Source: Litsea cubeba
Taxonomy: Eukaryota; Streptophyta; Magnoliopsida; Laurales; Lauraceae
Length of the DNA stretch: 64,000 nucleotides
Assembly (NCBI GenBank): GCA_012931725.1
Contig: WHSA01000944.1
Span: 62,001 to 126,000 of the forward strand
Direction of reading: 5' to 3'
A program made the translations under genes and the position numbers. Positions 43,034-55,320 of this stretch are shown here, one piece after another. The notes beneath the pieces are model-generated. The model was not told where the DNA came from. It did not search any database and saw only the letters and a list, made by a program, of their open reading frames with translations. Positions within the stretch are counted from its first letter, which is position 1; the number at the start of each line of letters is the position of its first letter.

Positions 43034-46000
43034 CTAAAGATCACTACTTCCTAACCTAACACCCATAGACTCAACATGAGAAGTAAAGACTTTCTCAGTA
43101 AGAGTCTTAGTGAATGGGTCAGCTAAGTTATTCGCTGAAGCAATATGCTCCACCACTATTTCTCCATCCTGAATGAATTCCCGGATCAAGTGGTACTTTC
43201 TCTGAATGTGCTTGCGTTTCTTGTGATTCCTGGGCTCTTTGCACTGTGCTACAGCACCATTGTTGTCGCAGTACATGACAATCGACTTTTGCACTGCAGG
43301 AACAACTCCCAATTCCAATAGGAATTTTCTGAGCCATACTGCTTCCTTCGCAGCTTCCGATGCCGCCACATACTCTGCTTCCATGGTAGAATCAGCAGTA
43401 CAAGATTGCTTGACACTTCTCCATGATATAGCCCCTCCTGACAGAGTAAAGACGTATCCTGAAGTAGACTTTCTGGCATCACTATCAGATTGGAAATCAG
43501 AGTCTGTATACGCCAAAGGCGTTAGATCATCTGCTCGAAAGGTTAGCATATAATCTTTCGTTCTCCGAAGATACTTGAATATATGCTTAACAGCTGTCCA
43601 ATGCATAGGTCCAGGGTTTGACTGATATCTGCTTACCATGCCAGCGGCAAAGGAAATATCTGGTCTAGTACATAACATAGCATACATGAGGCTTCCAACA
43701 GCGGATGCATATGGAACTCTCTTCATGCTCTCTATCTCTTCAGATGTCTTTGGACATTGATCTCGAGACAGTGGTACTCCATGTCTAGAAGGTAGGAGGC
43801 CCTTCTTGGAGTCATGCATGTTAAACTTGACCAATATCTTCTCAATGTATGAAGATTGGGACAAGGCTAACATCTTATTCTTGCGATCTCGCAAAAGCTT
43901 GATCCCTAAGATATAGCTGGCCTCACCCAAATCCTTCATCTGAAATTGAGAGGATAACCAAACCTTTGTGGATGACAATATACCTACATCATTTCCAATG
44001 AGCAATATGTCATCTACATACAGAACCAAAAATGCAACTGCTTTTCCATTTCCTTTCTTATAGACACATGGTTCATCAATATTTTGATCAAAGCCAAAAG
44101 ATTTGACAGCCTGATTAAACTTGATGTTCCATGCTCTAGATGCTTGCTTAAGTCCATAAATGGACTTTTTAAGTTTACAAACCATGTTATCTTGGCCACT
44201 AACAATGAAACCCTCTGGTTGCATCATATAGATGCATTCGTCAAGGCTTCCATTAAGAAAAGTTGTCTTGACATCCATTTGCCATATCTCGTAGTCATAA
44301 TGACATGCGATGGCCAAGAGAATCCTTATGGACTTAAGCATAGCCACTGGTGAAAAGGTTTCCTCATAATCGATACCCTCTTTCTGAGTATATCCTTTCG
44401 CCACCAGTCTTGCTTTGAAGGTTTCCACCTTCCCATCCACTCCTCTCTTCCTCTTGTAGATCCACTTGCACCCTATGGGTTTAATCCCTTCAGGTGCATC
44501 TACAAGTTCCCAGACTTGATTGGAACACAAAGAATCCATTTCAGATTTCATCGCTTGCTGCCACATGTCAGCATCTATATCCGTTATTGCTTCATCATAA
44601 CTAGTAGGATCCTCAACCAGATCTTCAGAGTCTGTCTTAAAAGACACTCCTAGATATCTTTCTGGCTATCTAGAAATTCTCCCACTACGACGAGGCTCCG
44701 GAGTATTCAAAGGAATATCTTGTTCATCTACTGTCTCAGGATCTGGTGCAGATGTTAGAGGAGATCCCGAAAGAATCTCCTCAAGGGTTTCTTTACAACT
44801 AAGCTCTTGGTGCATCATACAATCATCCTCTAAGTACCTAGCATGAGTGCTGATAAGCACTTTTTGCTCATTTGGATGATAAAAGATGCCACCTCTCGTT
44901 CCCTTAGGATACCCAATGAAGTAGCACATTTCCGATCTGGGTTCCAGCTTGGTAGCTTTATCATTCAGTACATAGGCCGGACAACCCCAAATGTGGATAT
45001 GTCTTAAACTAGGTTTTCGACCTGTCCACATTTCTTGCGGTGTCCTAGGTACTGATTTAGAAGGTACCAGATTTAAAATGTATGCTGCTGCTTCTAGGGC
45101 ATATCCCCAGAAAGATATAAGTAGGGTTGCATGACTCATCATGGACCTTACCATATCAAGAAGGGTACGGTTTCTTCTCTCTACTACACCATTTTGCTGG
45201 GGTGTACCCTGTGCAGACAACTGAGACACAATCCCTTGTTGTGTGAGGTACTCTTTGAACTCACCCAGGAGGTACTCGCCACCTCGATCAGATCGAAGGG
45301 CTTTGATATGTTTCCCTAGTTGTAACTCCACCTCAGCCTTGAATTGTTTGAATTTATCAAACGCCTCAGACTTGCGTCGCATTGAGTACACTTATCCATA
45401 CCTTGAGTAATCATCAGTGAAGGTGATGTAATACTCATACCCTCCTCGAGCCGGTTTGTTCATAGGACCACACACATCAGTGTGAATCAATTCTAACAAC
45501 TCTTTTGACCTTAGTCCCTTTCCAGAGAATGACCTTTTGGTCATCTTTCCCTTGAGACAATATTCGCACTGAGGAAAAGGTTCGAAGTCTAATGAGCTCA
45601 GAGGCCCATCTTCTACCAACCTCTGAATCCGTTTTAGGTTAATGTGACCCAAACATAAGTGCCAAAGATATGTGTCATTGACTGAAGATACCTTCCTTTT
45701 AAGGGAAGTTGAGTTTTCTTGTTTTACATTATGCATTGTGGGAGCAATAGGATATATATAAAATAAGTTATCATGTATTCTACCGGAACATATAATATTT
45801 CCATCTCTACTGATATCAACACCAGAACGGAAAGTAACCGAACAATTAAATTCAATGAGTCTGGAAACTGAAATTAAATTCTTCCTCATGTCCGGAACAT
45901 AGAATACATTATTTAAAACTAATATCCTATCACATGGAAAATGTAAGGTAACAACTCCTACTGCAACTGCCCAAACTTTAGCTCCAGTTCCAACTCTAAA

Positions 46001-46969
46001 GGTAAACTCTCCTTTCTCAATCCTCTGCATTATCTGAAACCCTTGCAATGAATTGCAGATATGATTAGTGGCTCTTGAGTCTACTATCCATGAGTCAGTA
46101 GAATCAACCACTAGACAAGTTTCAATGTAGTATGAAAAAGATGTACCTTTCTTAACTGAGGCTAGGAACTTGGGACAATCTTTCTTCCAATGACCTTTGA
46201 GTCCACACTTGAAGCATTTCCCTTTGGGCTTTCCATCTGTACCCTTGTCCTTCCTTTTGCCAGTATTGTCCTTTTTCTGCCCTTTTCCCTTATTCTGCTT
46301 CTTCTTGAACTTCTTCCCTTTCGGGTTTAGTTTAGAGGAAGACTGGAAAAAGTGAGCTTGGGCTTTGGGCTTTATGATGGCCTCCGTCGCCTGGAGTTCT
46401 TTCATTAACTCAGGTAGAGTCATGTCCATCTTGCTCATATTGAAATTGAGCTTGAACTGATTGAAAGAGTCCGGCAGAGTTTCGAGAATCATATCAGTTT
46501 GACTCTCTGCATCAATCTCAGCCCCTAGAATCTCAGCTACATTGAAACAATCCATCAGCTTGAGTATATGCTCTCTGACAGGTGTTCCATCAGCCATCCT
46601 AGTATTCATGATAGTCCTTATAGCAGCTTGCCTAGCTGGCCTACTCTTGTCTGCGAACATCTCAGACAAGGACATCATGATTTCATAGGCTGTGTCCATA
46701 TGCTCGTGCTGTATTTGCAACACGCTGGACATGGAAGCAAGCATATAGCATTTAGCCATGCTATTCCCTTTCTTCCATTTCCTCTCAGCCTCTAACTGGT
46801 CATCAGTATAATTAGCATCAATATCAGGACAGGTTTCCAACAAGACATACTTGTACTCCTCAGCAGTGAGTACTATGTCAAGATTTCTCTTCCAATCTAC
46901 GTAGTTAGGGCCAGTCAGTTTGTTCTCACGAAGAATGCACATCAACGGACTAAAAGAATCTTTACCCAT
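43034..46969 (-). pseudogene. gag-pol: Copia element 1 polyprotein: gag, protease, integrase, RT, RNase H
   Basis: ATG at 46969 (MGKDSFSPLM) is preferred over upstream codons because family gag proteins begin there. Gag has a CCHC knuckle CFKCGLKGHWKKDC. Protease reads WIVDSRATNHIC, with Arg where DSGA is needed. Integrase has HLCLGHINL, CEYCLKG, and core D, D, E in LIHTDVCGP, LRSDRGGEYL and NGVVERRNRT. Reverse transcriptase has DVKTTFLNGSLDE and YVDDILLIGND; RNase H has LAYTDSDF, TMEAEYVAA and CDNNGA. The frame is single, about 1311 codons, stopped only by TAA near 45390 and TAG near 44650. These stops and the protease change make it inactive despite good preservation. Confidence 0.93.
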
Positions 46970-48730
46970 CTCTCTCTGGATATGAAACGGTTTATAATTA
47001 GACAGGCAATATATATGTAATATGCATATGGTGCTTGTTATAAAAGGAAAAATAAAGCACAAAACTTTTTACATTATTTAACCCCAATCATAATGTATCA
47101 GTGTTTCAACCTCCTCATAGACCCTCCATCGAAGGGATGGCCGAGCCTACAGTCACGTTGAATTAAGATATGCTTATTTGGATTATCACTATCTGGATAC
47201 ACATATCCAGTGGTAGTCCAATCACTGATTGGTTTGGCCTCATATGACAAATAACTCTTAACTCCCAGGGAGAGGTCATTACCGTCTTATGTCAAATGTT
47301 TTATCATCTCTTATGAAATTTCCCAGAATGTCTATGACTTAAGTCCTCCGAAGGGAAGTGACTTTTATCCAATCTAGAAGTGAACTTTAGTAAAGAGCTC
47401 CACCGAAGGAATGGCCGCTCCCACCAACACTTCATCGACATTCTATAGAAGTGATCTTTAGTAAAGAACTCCATCGAAGGGATGGCCGCTCCTACTAACA
47501 CCTCATTACGAATATTCACATTAGTTCACCCATTAACTCATCAAAGCGGTCTTTAGAAAAGAACTCCACCGAAGGGATGGCCGCTCCTACTAACACCTTA
47601 ATGAGATAACATGAACCGAAAATGGAAGGCCGTGGGGTCTTTCCAAAACCCCTCTCCCACTTGATTATTTATCACTAGGGTTTATACTTTTTGACCTTTA
47701 CATTGTTTACTCAAAGGCTCTTTTAAATCTAGTAAACTTAGTTAATTAAATTTATGACTCAATAACTTGAGTCATCTTAAAAATAAATAACCTTTGCTTT
47801 AAAACATTTGAGCAAATCCCTTTAAAGAGTCAAAGACCTAACTTGGGTTATGGAAACCCATAGGTAGCATCTAATTAGATTTTAGTTTAGCCTTCTTTGG
47901 AAACCAAGGGTACCAAGATAAACTAAACCCTATCCAATTTTAAACCTTAGACAAAATAGAAGGTGCTGGTCTAAGTTCTGTTTAAAACAATTTGCCAAAC
48001 TAAAAAACAACCTAATATAAAAAGATGCCAATTTTAGAACCTAATGGTGGCCATGTTTCTAGGTGACAATTATAGCAATTATATAAAGCATTCATCCATG
48101 CATTCCATATATAAGAGCAAATAAAAGTATGCAATCCTTGATGGCTCCCTGCTCTTCGGATTTCTAATCCTTATCGAACTATGACATCAGAAATAGATCT
48201 CATCTTGCACCAAGAAATCTTGTCTCCTCCACCACTAAGGAATCCGGTTACTTGCAACCTATCTTGCTTGAAACTTTCTTCTTCTTGCTTGTTCCAATAA
48301 ATTAAATTTATACAAGCAAGCCCATAAAAAAAAAACCCCAAATTACATTGGAGATCCCTATGCCTTTCAAGAAAGCTTACATCAAGACTAGTTGGAATAA
48401 AATTAAAGAAAGAGTTACAACTTCCTATGATTGCTAGACGCGCAATCGTACACTTTCCAACTAAAGAAAAAACATCCAAACCCACATAACAATCATGCGA
48501 ACCATCAAGGATGCATTATGAGGCTGCAAACAAAGAGGTTAGTGCATGCAAAACACTATGTGCATCATTAGACAAATCTGGAAAATAAATTTCAGCATTG
48601 TTAATGAAACTTGCACACAACATGCATCACAACATAACTTTAGTAGGGTGCCACCATGCCCATAATCAATCTAGGATTAATTATACACAACAAGGGATCA
48701 TGATTTCACATGGAGTGGCTCTGATACCAC
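46970..48730 (-). other. Copia element 1 leader with a repeated motif; primer site at 48717-48729
   Basis: No gene. GAAGG(G/A)ATGGCCG with neighbouring CC(A/T)CC recurs at about 47130, 47402, 47472 and 47567; the last three share GCTCC(T/C)AC(T/C)AACAC. The primer site TGGTATCAGAGCC (minus strand) is one base from the LTR end. Confidence 0.75.
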
Positions 48731-49520
48731 TGAAAGAAACTGTGATTCAGATCTGAACATCACTAGGGGAAGACGTTCATGGCCGATTTGTAACAAGACA
48801 AATTTTAAAAAATCTGATTTGGGCAGCATAAATCAGCCATAGTGATCGCAAAAGAACTCCATGAATTCATGACCAACAAGTGTATAATTAAAGGAGATTC
48901 AAGAAGACGATTACCTTGAAGATTTGTAGACTTCAAATCTCTAGAAAAATAGATCCAAATAGCTGAACTCAGACTTGCAATTACCAAACAACTTGCTGGA
49001 ATTTTCTGCAGTAGAATTGCCTTTGATCTTCTTCTCTATCTCACTTCCAAATCTGATTGGCTAAGATGGTGGAATCTTAATCTAGGTTTCTAGATGGGAT
49101 TTGAGAATATTTTTCTATGGAAAAATCTTAGACCTTGTGCTTGTTAGGAATTTTGTGTATTGCAATTTGATGGATGCATATCATTTTAATCATCATTTGA
49201 TTTCTCACACTTGCATTATTTTAGAAAACATTGAAATCTTACTTTATCCATGCATTGTTTTTAAATATGGTAAAACTCATGTTTTATGCATGAATTGGTT
49301 TTAATTTTGGATGCAATTGATTTTGTAAAAGGAATTTCAAAATTCAAGCTTAGCCTAAGTTTTAAAGTTTCAAATGATTTTTGGCTTTTTATGTTTCATG
49401 ATTTTAAAATATTTAGAATGATTTAAAATCATGTTTCCAAGCTTGATTTAGTGGCCCAAAGATCCCACAAAGAAATCTCTTTAAATATGCAAAAAATGGG
49501 ATTTTTGGTCCTTGGGCTCG

Positions 49521-49675
49521 GGTCGACCCGCAGTGTGGTCGGTCGACCGAACCCATGCCTTCGGTCGACCGAAGACACTGTGGGTTGACCGAGAAAGTGT
49601 CCGTTGAGCATTTTTCAAACGGTCTGATTTTTGACCGTTAAGGGTCGGTCGACCGAGCCAAGCTGGGGGTCGACC
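49521..49675. repeat. Cluster of GGTCGACC palindromes upstream of a TATA box
   Basis: GGTCGACC occurs at about 49521, 49541, 49563, 49647 and 49668, five times in 155 bp, ending about 30 bp before the solo LTR's TATA box. Confidence 0.9.
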
Positions 49676-49702
49676 GAGGACACGCAGGAACTCAACTTTT
49701 GA

Positions 49703-49713
49703 GTATAAAAAGG
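49703..49713 (+). promoter_or_regulatory. TATA box of the solo copia LTR
   Basis: GTATAAAAAGGGGTTC, followed by a leader-like stretch containing GAAGAGAAG. Confidence 0.65.
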
Positions 49714-50521
49714 GGTTCATTCCCATTGAAAAAGTGTTGAACATTTTGGAGCTCTTAAGCCTTCTTGAGGTGTTTGAAGAGAAGAAAAAGGGGATGAACT
49801 AAGAGAGACCAAGAGGGTCATTAGCAAAAGCTAAAGCTTGGATTAATGAAGTTAAATCACCAAGTAAGCCTTTGCTTTTCTTAATCATTGTTTTATGCTT
49901 TGTTAAATTATTGGTAAATGATTTTAGCATATAAACTATGATGTGTTGAATCCTCTACTTCCTTAATCTTTGATTTAAGTCATAGGATTCTTCACCCTTG
50001 ATTTCAAACCAAGTTTTGTTTTAAACTTTGTAAATCATGTTTTGTTAAAACCTTTGATTTGCTTTATAAGCATGTTTCATTAACTTGTTTGAATCATCTT
50101 TGTTGTTTTCATTCATTTGATCTTTAGTTAAACTTTCATTTTGAAAACAACATTGCATATGCATCACATGTTTAGGATAAATTAATTTCATACAACTTGT
50201 GTCATCTTGATTTTCATAAATCATTTACAAGTTAGTATTTTTGTACATGTGATTTGCATAACACTTCAATCAAATATTTTTATGAGCATTAAACTTTTGA
50301 ATTGCTTTAAGCATAAAATAGATTGAGCTTTAATTTTAATCTTGATTGAAGTTTTCACACACACACCTCATAAGCATTCATCTTTATAATTCTTAGTGTG
50401 TTTGTGTGAGTTGTTTTACAATTTCATATTTGCCTATTTAGAGGCAATTTTTATTGAGCTTAAATTGTAATCTCATAAGAGTGTTTTGTGAAGACACTTT
50501 CTTTGAGAAAAATCGATTGTT

Positions 50522-50665
50522 GTAAGGTTATTGCTTAGCCATATAAAAGCATTGTGTAAAGGTTATTGCTTAGCCTATAAAAGCACATTGTAAGGTTATT
50601 GCTTAGCCTAGAAAAGCATACATTGTAGAGGTTATTGCTTAGCCTTTTGAAAAGCATAATAGTGG
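50522..50665 (+). repeat. Four-unit repeat around GGTTATTGCTTAGCC
   Basis: Units of about 32-38 bp, each GTA(A)AGGTTATTGCTTAGCC followed by an AAAAGCA-type spacer, lie near the 3' end of the solo LTR. Confidence 0.85.
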
Positions 50666-52030
50666 AAATCCGGTGGGGTGTGAGGAACACAAGCCGGTAG
50701 TGGATGTAGGCATGTTGGCCGAACCACTATAAATATTGTGTTGTGGTGCATGCTCTTGTGATGATTGTATGTATTTAGCTTCCGCATTGTGCTTGTTATC
50801 ATCACTAGTGACTAGTTAGTTTATAGAAAATTAAAATTGGTCATAGTTAGTCACTATTAGTAGCTCACCCTATTCACCCCCCCTCTAGGGTTAGGATCCC
50901 AAGGACTTTCAGTGCTCTCATCAATCAAGAAGAGAGCTGGATGTGTGGGACACTTTGTAGCACTCCTTATTGTGGACGTCCAAGGGGAAGCTTGGTCCCT
51001 TTTTATAGAAACTTTGGAATGGCTTTCCTTAAAAACTATGGCTTTCCTTAAAAACTATCTCTTCTAATTCTCATAGATGTCATAAAAGGAAAATATAATC
51101 TAAAGATTTATTTCCTTTTAGAAACACTCCAATTAGAAAAGGAAACTAAGGAACATCCCATAAACTTTGGCAATTAGTAATCCTAGTTGCACAACACTTA
51201 CTAATTTAAGTTTCTAATTCAAAAAGGAAACTTTCTCATAGGAATACTAATCCAAAAGGAGTCCAACCTTCCAAGTAGAGAGACCTACTCAAAATTGGAA
51301 ACCTTACCCATGGAAATCCCATTATGGACGTCCCACATGATAATGCACACTATGGCCCACAAACAATTTATCTAGAATTGAATTCATGTATGCCATCAAA
51401 GGCCTATTTGAATTTAAACTCAAAATTATTTTTCCACTAAAATAATTCAACCAAATGTCATCTAAACAACTTAGGAAACTATGCCAATCTTGGAAAGTGA
51501 CTAGAGAAGGGACCAAAAGACATATTTGCCATTGGCTCCTAAAATGACCAAAATGTCCATGCTAAACCCATAGTAACATAAAGACCATTTTAACCTTAAC
51601 TCATTCCACTAAAGAGTTATGGTTGAACTCCAGGGACAAATATATAATATAATAAGCTCGTCATAAAATGCATTTACTATTGCATTGCATATGCACTAAT
51701 GAGATAAATCCGGGAAAGTCCTCCCATGACTTAGGTAAGTCACCCTGAATACAGGAGAGTCTCTCACTATAACTTATACCACGATGAAGTGCCTAGCTCC
51801 ATCTCTCAGTTATGAACAAATATGTTGTTTCCAGTGTCCATGAATTAGACCTATCTAAGTGTAGACACTACACACCTAATTCATTTACTAGAAACAATGG
51901 GCCTTGCACAACCATACATATATACATGTTTAAAGAGAAAAGAGCCATTCCATTAAATAACCAGTAAATATCCGGTAATAAAAGATGAGAGTGCAGCTAG
52001 TGGGCTTTAGGGCATACACCAATCCCAACA

Positions 52031-53275
52031 GTTGCTACTTGATTTTAATTAAAGTTAGGATCCTAATGTGAGAGATGGTTATCCTAAATGGGCAAGGATC
52101 TGGTGATGAAATCCAGTCTTTATCTTTCTGGGGTCGATTGCCCTTAACTAATTAAGTGTGTGTCCAATTAGATGGTGTGTCAATCAAGCATTCACACTTT
52201 GCTAAAATTAAATCATCCAAGCCCCACTTGCAAGTAAAAGATTTGTGGGGTAAAGTTTAGAAATTCTTACAGCGGGTCCACGCAAATTCTTTAAACTGTG
52301 CAAGTTTAAACTCTATTTATTTTTTTAGCAATTTTGTAATTTTGAGAGCAACTTGTTTGCTTAAAAGCAATCCCCGTGATTTCCTTCCCCTTTTAGAGTC
52401 CTACAAAACTCAGATTGTAACCTCAAAGAAAACAACTAAAGTGTTAGATCTAAATAGACTACTAAAAACAGCTAAAAATTGTTAATGAAATCCCTAAATT
52501 AAAAGAATCAACCTAATTTAAATTTTAAAAACCTAAACTATGGCAATTTGAATGAAAGAAGCAATTCTAAAACTCCTAATGCAGTCCTAAGTTAAATGAA
52601 CACATTGCTGTCAAGTGCTGAAAAAAATTCTAAGTGTTGAAACTTGTTGCACAGGCCCAATTTTACAGATCTTAACGACCACTTTTTATTGATCAAAACC
52701 TTAAAACAGTGACCGGGATGTAATCTCCTAATATGCAAGAATCAAACAAAAAAAAAAGAGACTAAAAAGGATAAGAAACAAAGAAGTTATGCTATCATGA
52801 AGTTGGCTACTTAGCCTAGTTTTGCTGCAGAATGCAGAATCTGCCAGACTGATTGGCCCTGTTCACGGCACTAAAAGTAGGGCTTCCAAAACGTATTTCT
52901 TTCTGGGATTTTTATGGTTCAAAGTCAATGTACTAAAGTCCAATCCAGCAAAATTTCAAGTCCAAGGGAGTCCGTTTGTCTGGTTTTAAACGTGCGAACT
53001 TTTGGGCAAAAACCAGGACAAATCTGTCACAAAATTAGTGCAGAAATTTCTCTTCTTATTTAACCACTAGCAATCAGTCTGAAAATTATTGAAAAATCAG
53101 CAACCAAAACATGAAAAACAGTAACCACAAATATAAAGAAACACAAAAACTAAACCTAATGCAAGCTATGAATGAAACTAGCTACAAAAATATGCCATGA
53201 TAAGAAAAAAATAATGCTAGAAATCCTAACTAAATTTTTTTTCAAATTGGCTCCCCGGCAATGGCACCAAAAACT
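52031..53275 (-). other. Ty3 (Athila/Tat-like) 5' leader with primer site
   Basis: No gene. The primer site at 53253-53273 reads GGTGCCATTGCCGGGG on the minus strand (one change from the left copy). The leader runs down to the copia insertion at 52030. Confidence 0.85.
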
Positions 53276-55320
53276 TGATGTGATCTTTATCAATCATATA
53301 ATACCGCAAGTGCACGGGTGTCTAGATGAGACAGTAGCAAGAACGGGTCGAACCCACAAGAAGCTAATTAAAGAAACTTTTAGATTAAGAAAACTAATTA
53401 ACTAACAATTAAGAAAAGTTTTGAGTATTTAGAAATAAAAACAAGCAACTAATTTAGAAAGATGAAAACTACCAATTAATGAAAGTGATTAGAGCATAGG
53501 AATCCAATAAGCATCCACCAATTATTTATCAAGTAATCCTAACTTATTCCAATTTTTACTTCAAATCAAAGACAAATCAATGTTTTTAATTTGGAAAATC
53601 TAACTTTAAAAACCCCTTTTTACTTATATAATCCAAAACCCAAAACTTCCTTCACCTCATAAAAGATAAAAAAAAAAAAAACAATCTAAGCACTACCCAT
53701 CAAAAGTAAGTATAAACCATCAAAAAGATCTAAGTCCTAAGCGTGGCCTATCAAACCTAAGCATGGATAGTCTTAAATCAATTTTTATTTTCAGAAATTA
53801 CGAATGGAGATTTGCCTAGGGCACGAATTAAGACAAGTCTATTAATCATTAAGAACATAAAGATATGCCAACAAGTTAGAAATACTAGATAAATAAAAAG
53901 GAATCACTTATCTTCATCCATCGCTCTAATCAAAACTAGCCCGCCATTGCAAAGAAGACTTCTTGATTTGTCATTAAAGATTGCATCTTTACAACTTCTC
54001 CTTCAAGTACTTGCTTGGACAAGGCCCAAAGCTACCCAAAATAAAAAAATATGGAGAACTAGAACTAGAAGAGGGGAAAGAAGAAAGGGAAAAGAAGAGA
54101 GAGAGAATGGCTTGGCCACTTTGTGAAGGAGAATAGGCTTGTAGTTCTAGCCCCCTTGATGCTTCTTTTATACTTTTTGGCCTCTTGATTTTCAAGGAAT
54201 TATTTCTATTCTATGACTTGATTGTTGGCTTAGCTTTCAAGCAAAGTTTCTTAGGTTGCAATTTGAATTGGAGATGATTTGTTACTAAGTGTGGTCTCTT
54301 GGGCTCCAAGTCTTGCCAAATTGAACTCTTCAAATATCTCTCATGTTGCCAATTTTAAAAACCTTTTGCAATTCCCGCATAGAATTATAATACCCAATTT
54401 CCCGAGGTTATATCTCCCTCAATTTAGCTCCGATTTATGAAATCTTGGGCTCCACGATATCTACTCGAAAAGAGCTTTCCAACGGTGGGTAGATTACACC
54501 AATCCGATACCCGTTTTGAAAGTTATGACTATTTCAATTTGCTGCCCCTGAAAATTCCGAGAATAATGGCAATTAAGGGAACTTCTATGTTTGGCATGCA
54601 ATGGGGTGTGTGGGACCCATGTTGGATGTTCAAGGAATGTTTAGACTCTTTCTTTGCTTGCTTGTTTGATTATCTTTCCATATTTGGCATGCTTCTTTAC
54701 TTGCAACTTTGACTAATCAACTCCCCTTGCAAAGTTTCTAATTTTCTCTCTCTTTCTTGATTTTGGTTTCCAAATTTAGCAAGTTAACATCATCTTTCCA
54801 AATCTGAGTTTCTTCTTTCTTTTTGAGAATTTCCAATCTTTCCAACTCCACCAAGATGTCAGATATGTGGGCCCACCATGAAGGGTGTCCCGCCTTTGAT
54901 CTATCTCAAGTTTCACCAATGCAGGTCCCACTCTTGATTTCTCCTACATTAATAAAATTAAATAATGTCAATAATAATCAAGTGTGAGGAATATAGATGG
55001 ACTATGCATGGGACTCTACATGCCTACTTAATGCACCAAAAATACTCAACTTGCCAGAAATAACACATGGTGTCAAAATCAGCAGATATGCATTAGTGAA
55101 GCTAAAAAAACTAATTTTGGGTGATGAATGAGATGAGAACCCTAATTTCACAAAAGTCATGCAATGTAAAGAATTTTGACCAAATTTGACTAAGATTCCA
55201 ACTATGATGCTTAAATGCATGAAATCATGAAATTAAGTGTAATTATATGCAAATAGCCTAATTAAGTCCACAAATGCATATAAAATGATGAATGAAAGCT
55301 ACAATTTTGTGGACTTATCA
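53276..55320 (-). repeat. Ty3 LTR F (5' LTR)
   Basis: 2045 bp, TGATAAGTCCACAAAA at 55320 to GATCACATCA at 53276 on the minus strand, near-identical to LTR D. It abuts the leader of a plus-strand copia element at 55321 (GGTATCAGAGAGGG), so the Ty3 unit inserted at or near that element's LTR/primer-site junction. Confidence 0.9.

Larger units (their letters stand above)
49142..50911 (+). mobile_element. Solo LTR, 1770 bp, copia (SIRE-like) type
   Basis: Starts TGTTAGGAATTTTG, ends CCAAGGACTTTCA, with a 5-bp duplication GTGCT (49137-49141 and 50912-50916) inside copia LTR G. TATA box GTATAAAAAGG at about 49703-49713. The CACCCCCCCTCTAGGGTTAG block near the end is common in SIRE-type LTRs. Repeats: five GGTCGACC palindromes (49521-49675) and four units of GGTTATTGCTTAGCC (50522-50660). 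It may belong to the same family as the plus-strand SIRE-like pol at 55321, whose own LTR is missing. Confidence 0.88.
41035..52030 (-). mobile_element. Copia LTR retrotransposon (element 1), minus strand, in the Ty3 leader
   Basis: Order on the minus strand: 5' LTR (52030-48731, carrying a later solo LTR), primer site, 1.7-kb leader, one-frame polyprotein with two stops, purine tract, 3' LTR (43019-41035, missing its last 35 bases or so). The right edge abuts Ty3 leader at GTTGCTACTTG; the left edge abuts a second copy of that leader piece, so no simple 5-bp target duplication remains. A related element starts at 61005. Lineage within copia was not decided. Confidence 0.9.
48731..52030 (-). 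repeat. 5' LTR of copia element 1 (copy G), interrupted and partly deleted
   Basis: Opens TGTTGGGATTGG at 52030 and closes at 48731. Without the solo LTR (49142-50911 plus GTGCT) it is about 1525 bp; relative to LTR A it lacks roughly 490 bp at 51667. A 19-bp tandem duplication GGCTTTCCTTAAAAACTAT lies near 51022-51059. Confidence 0.9.
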
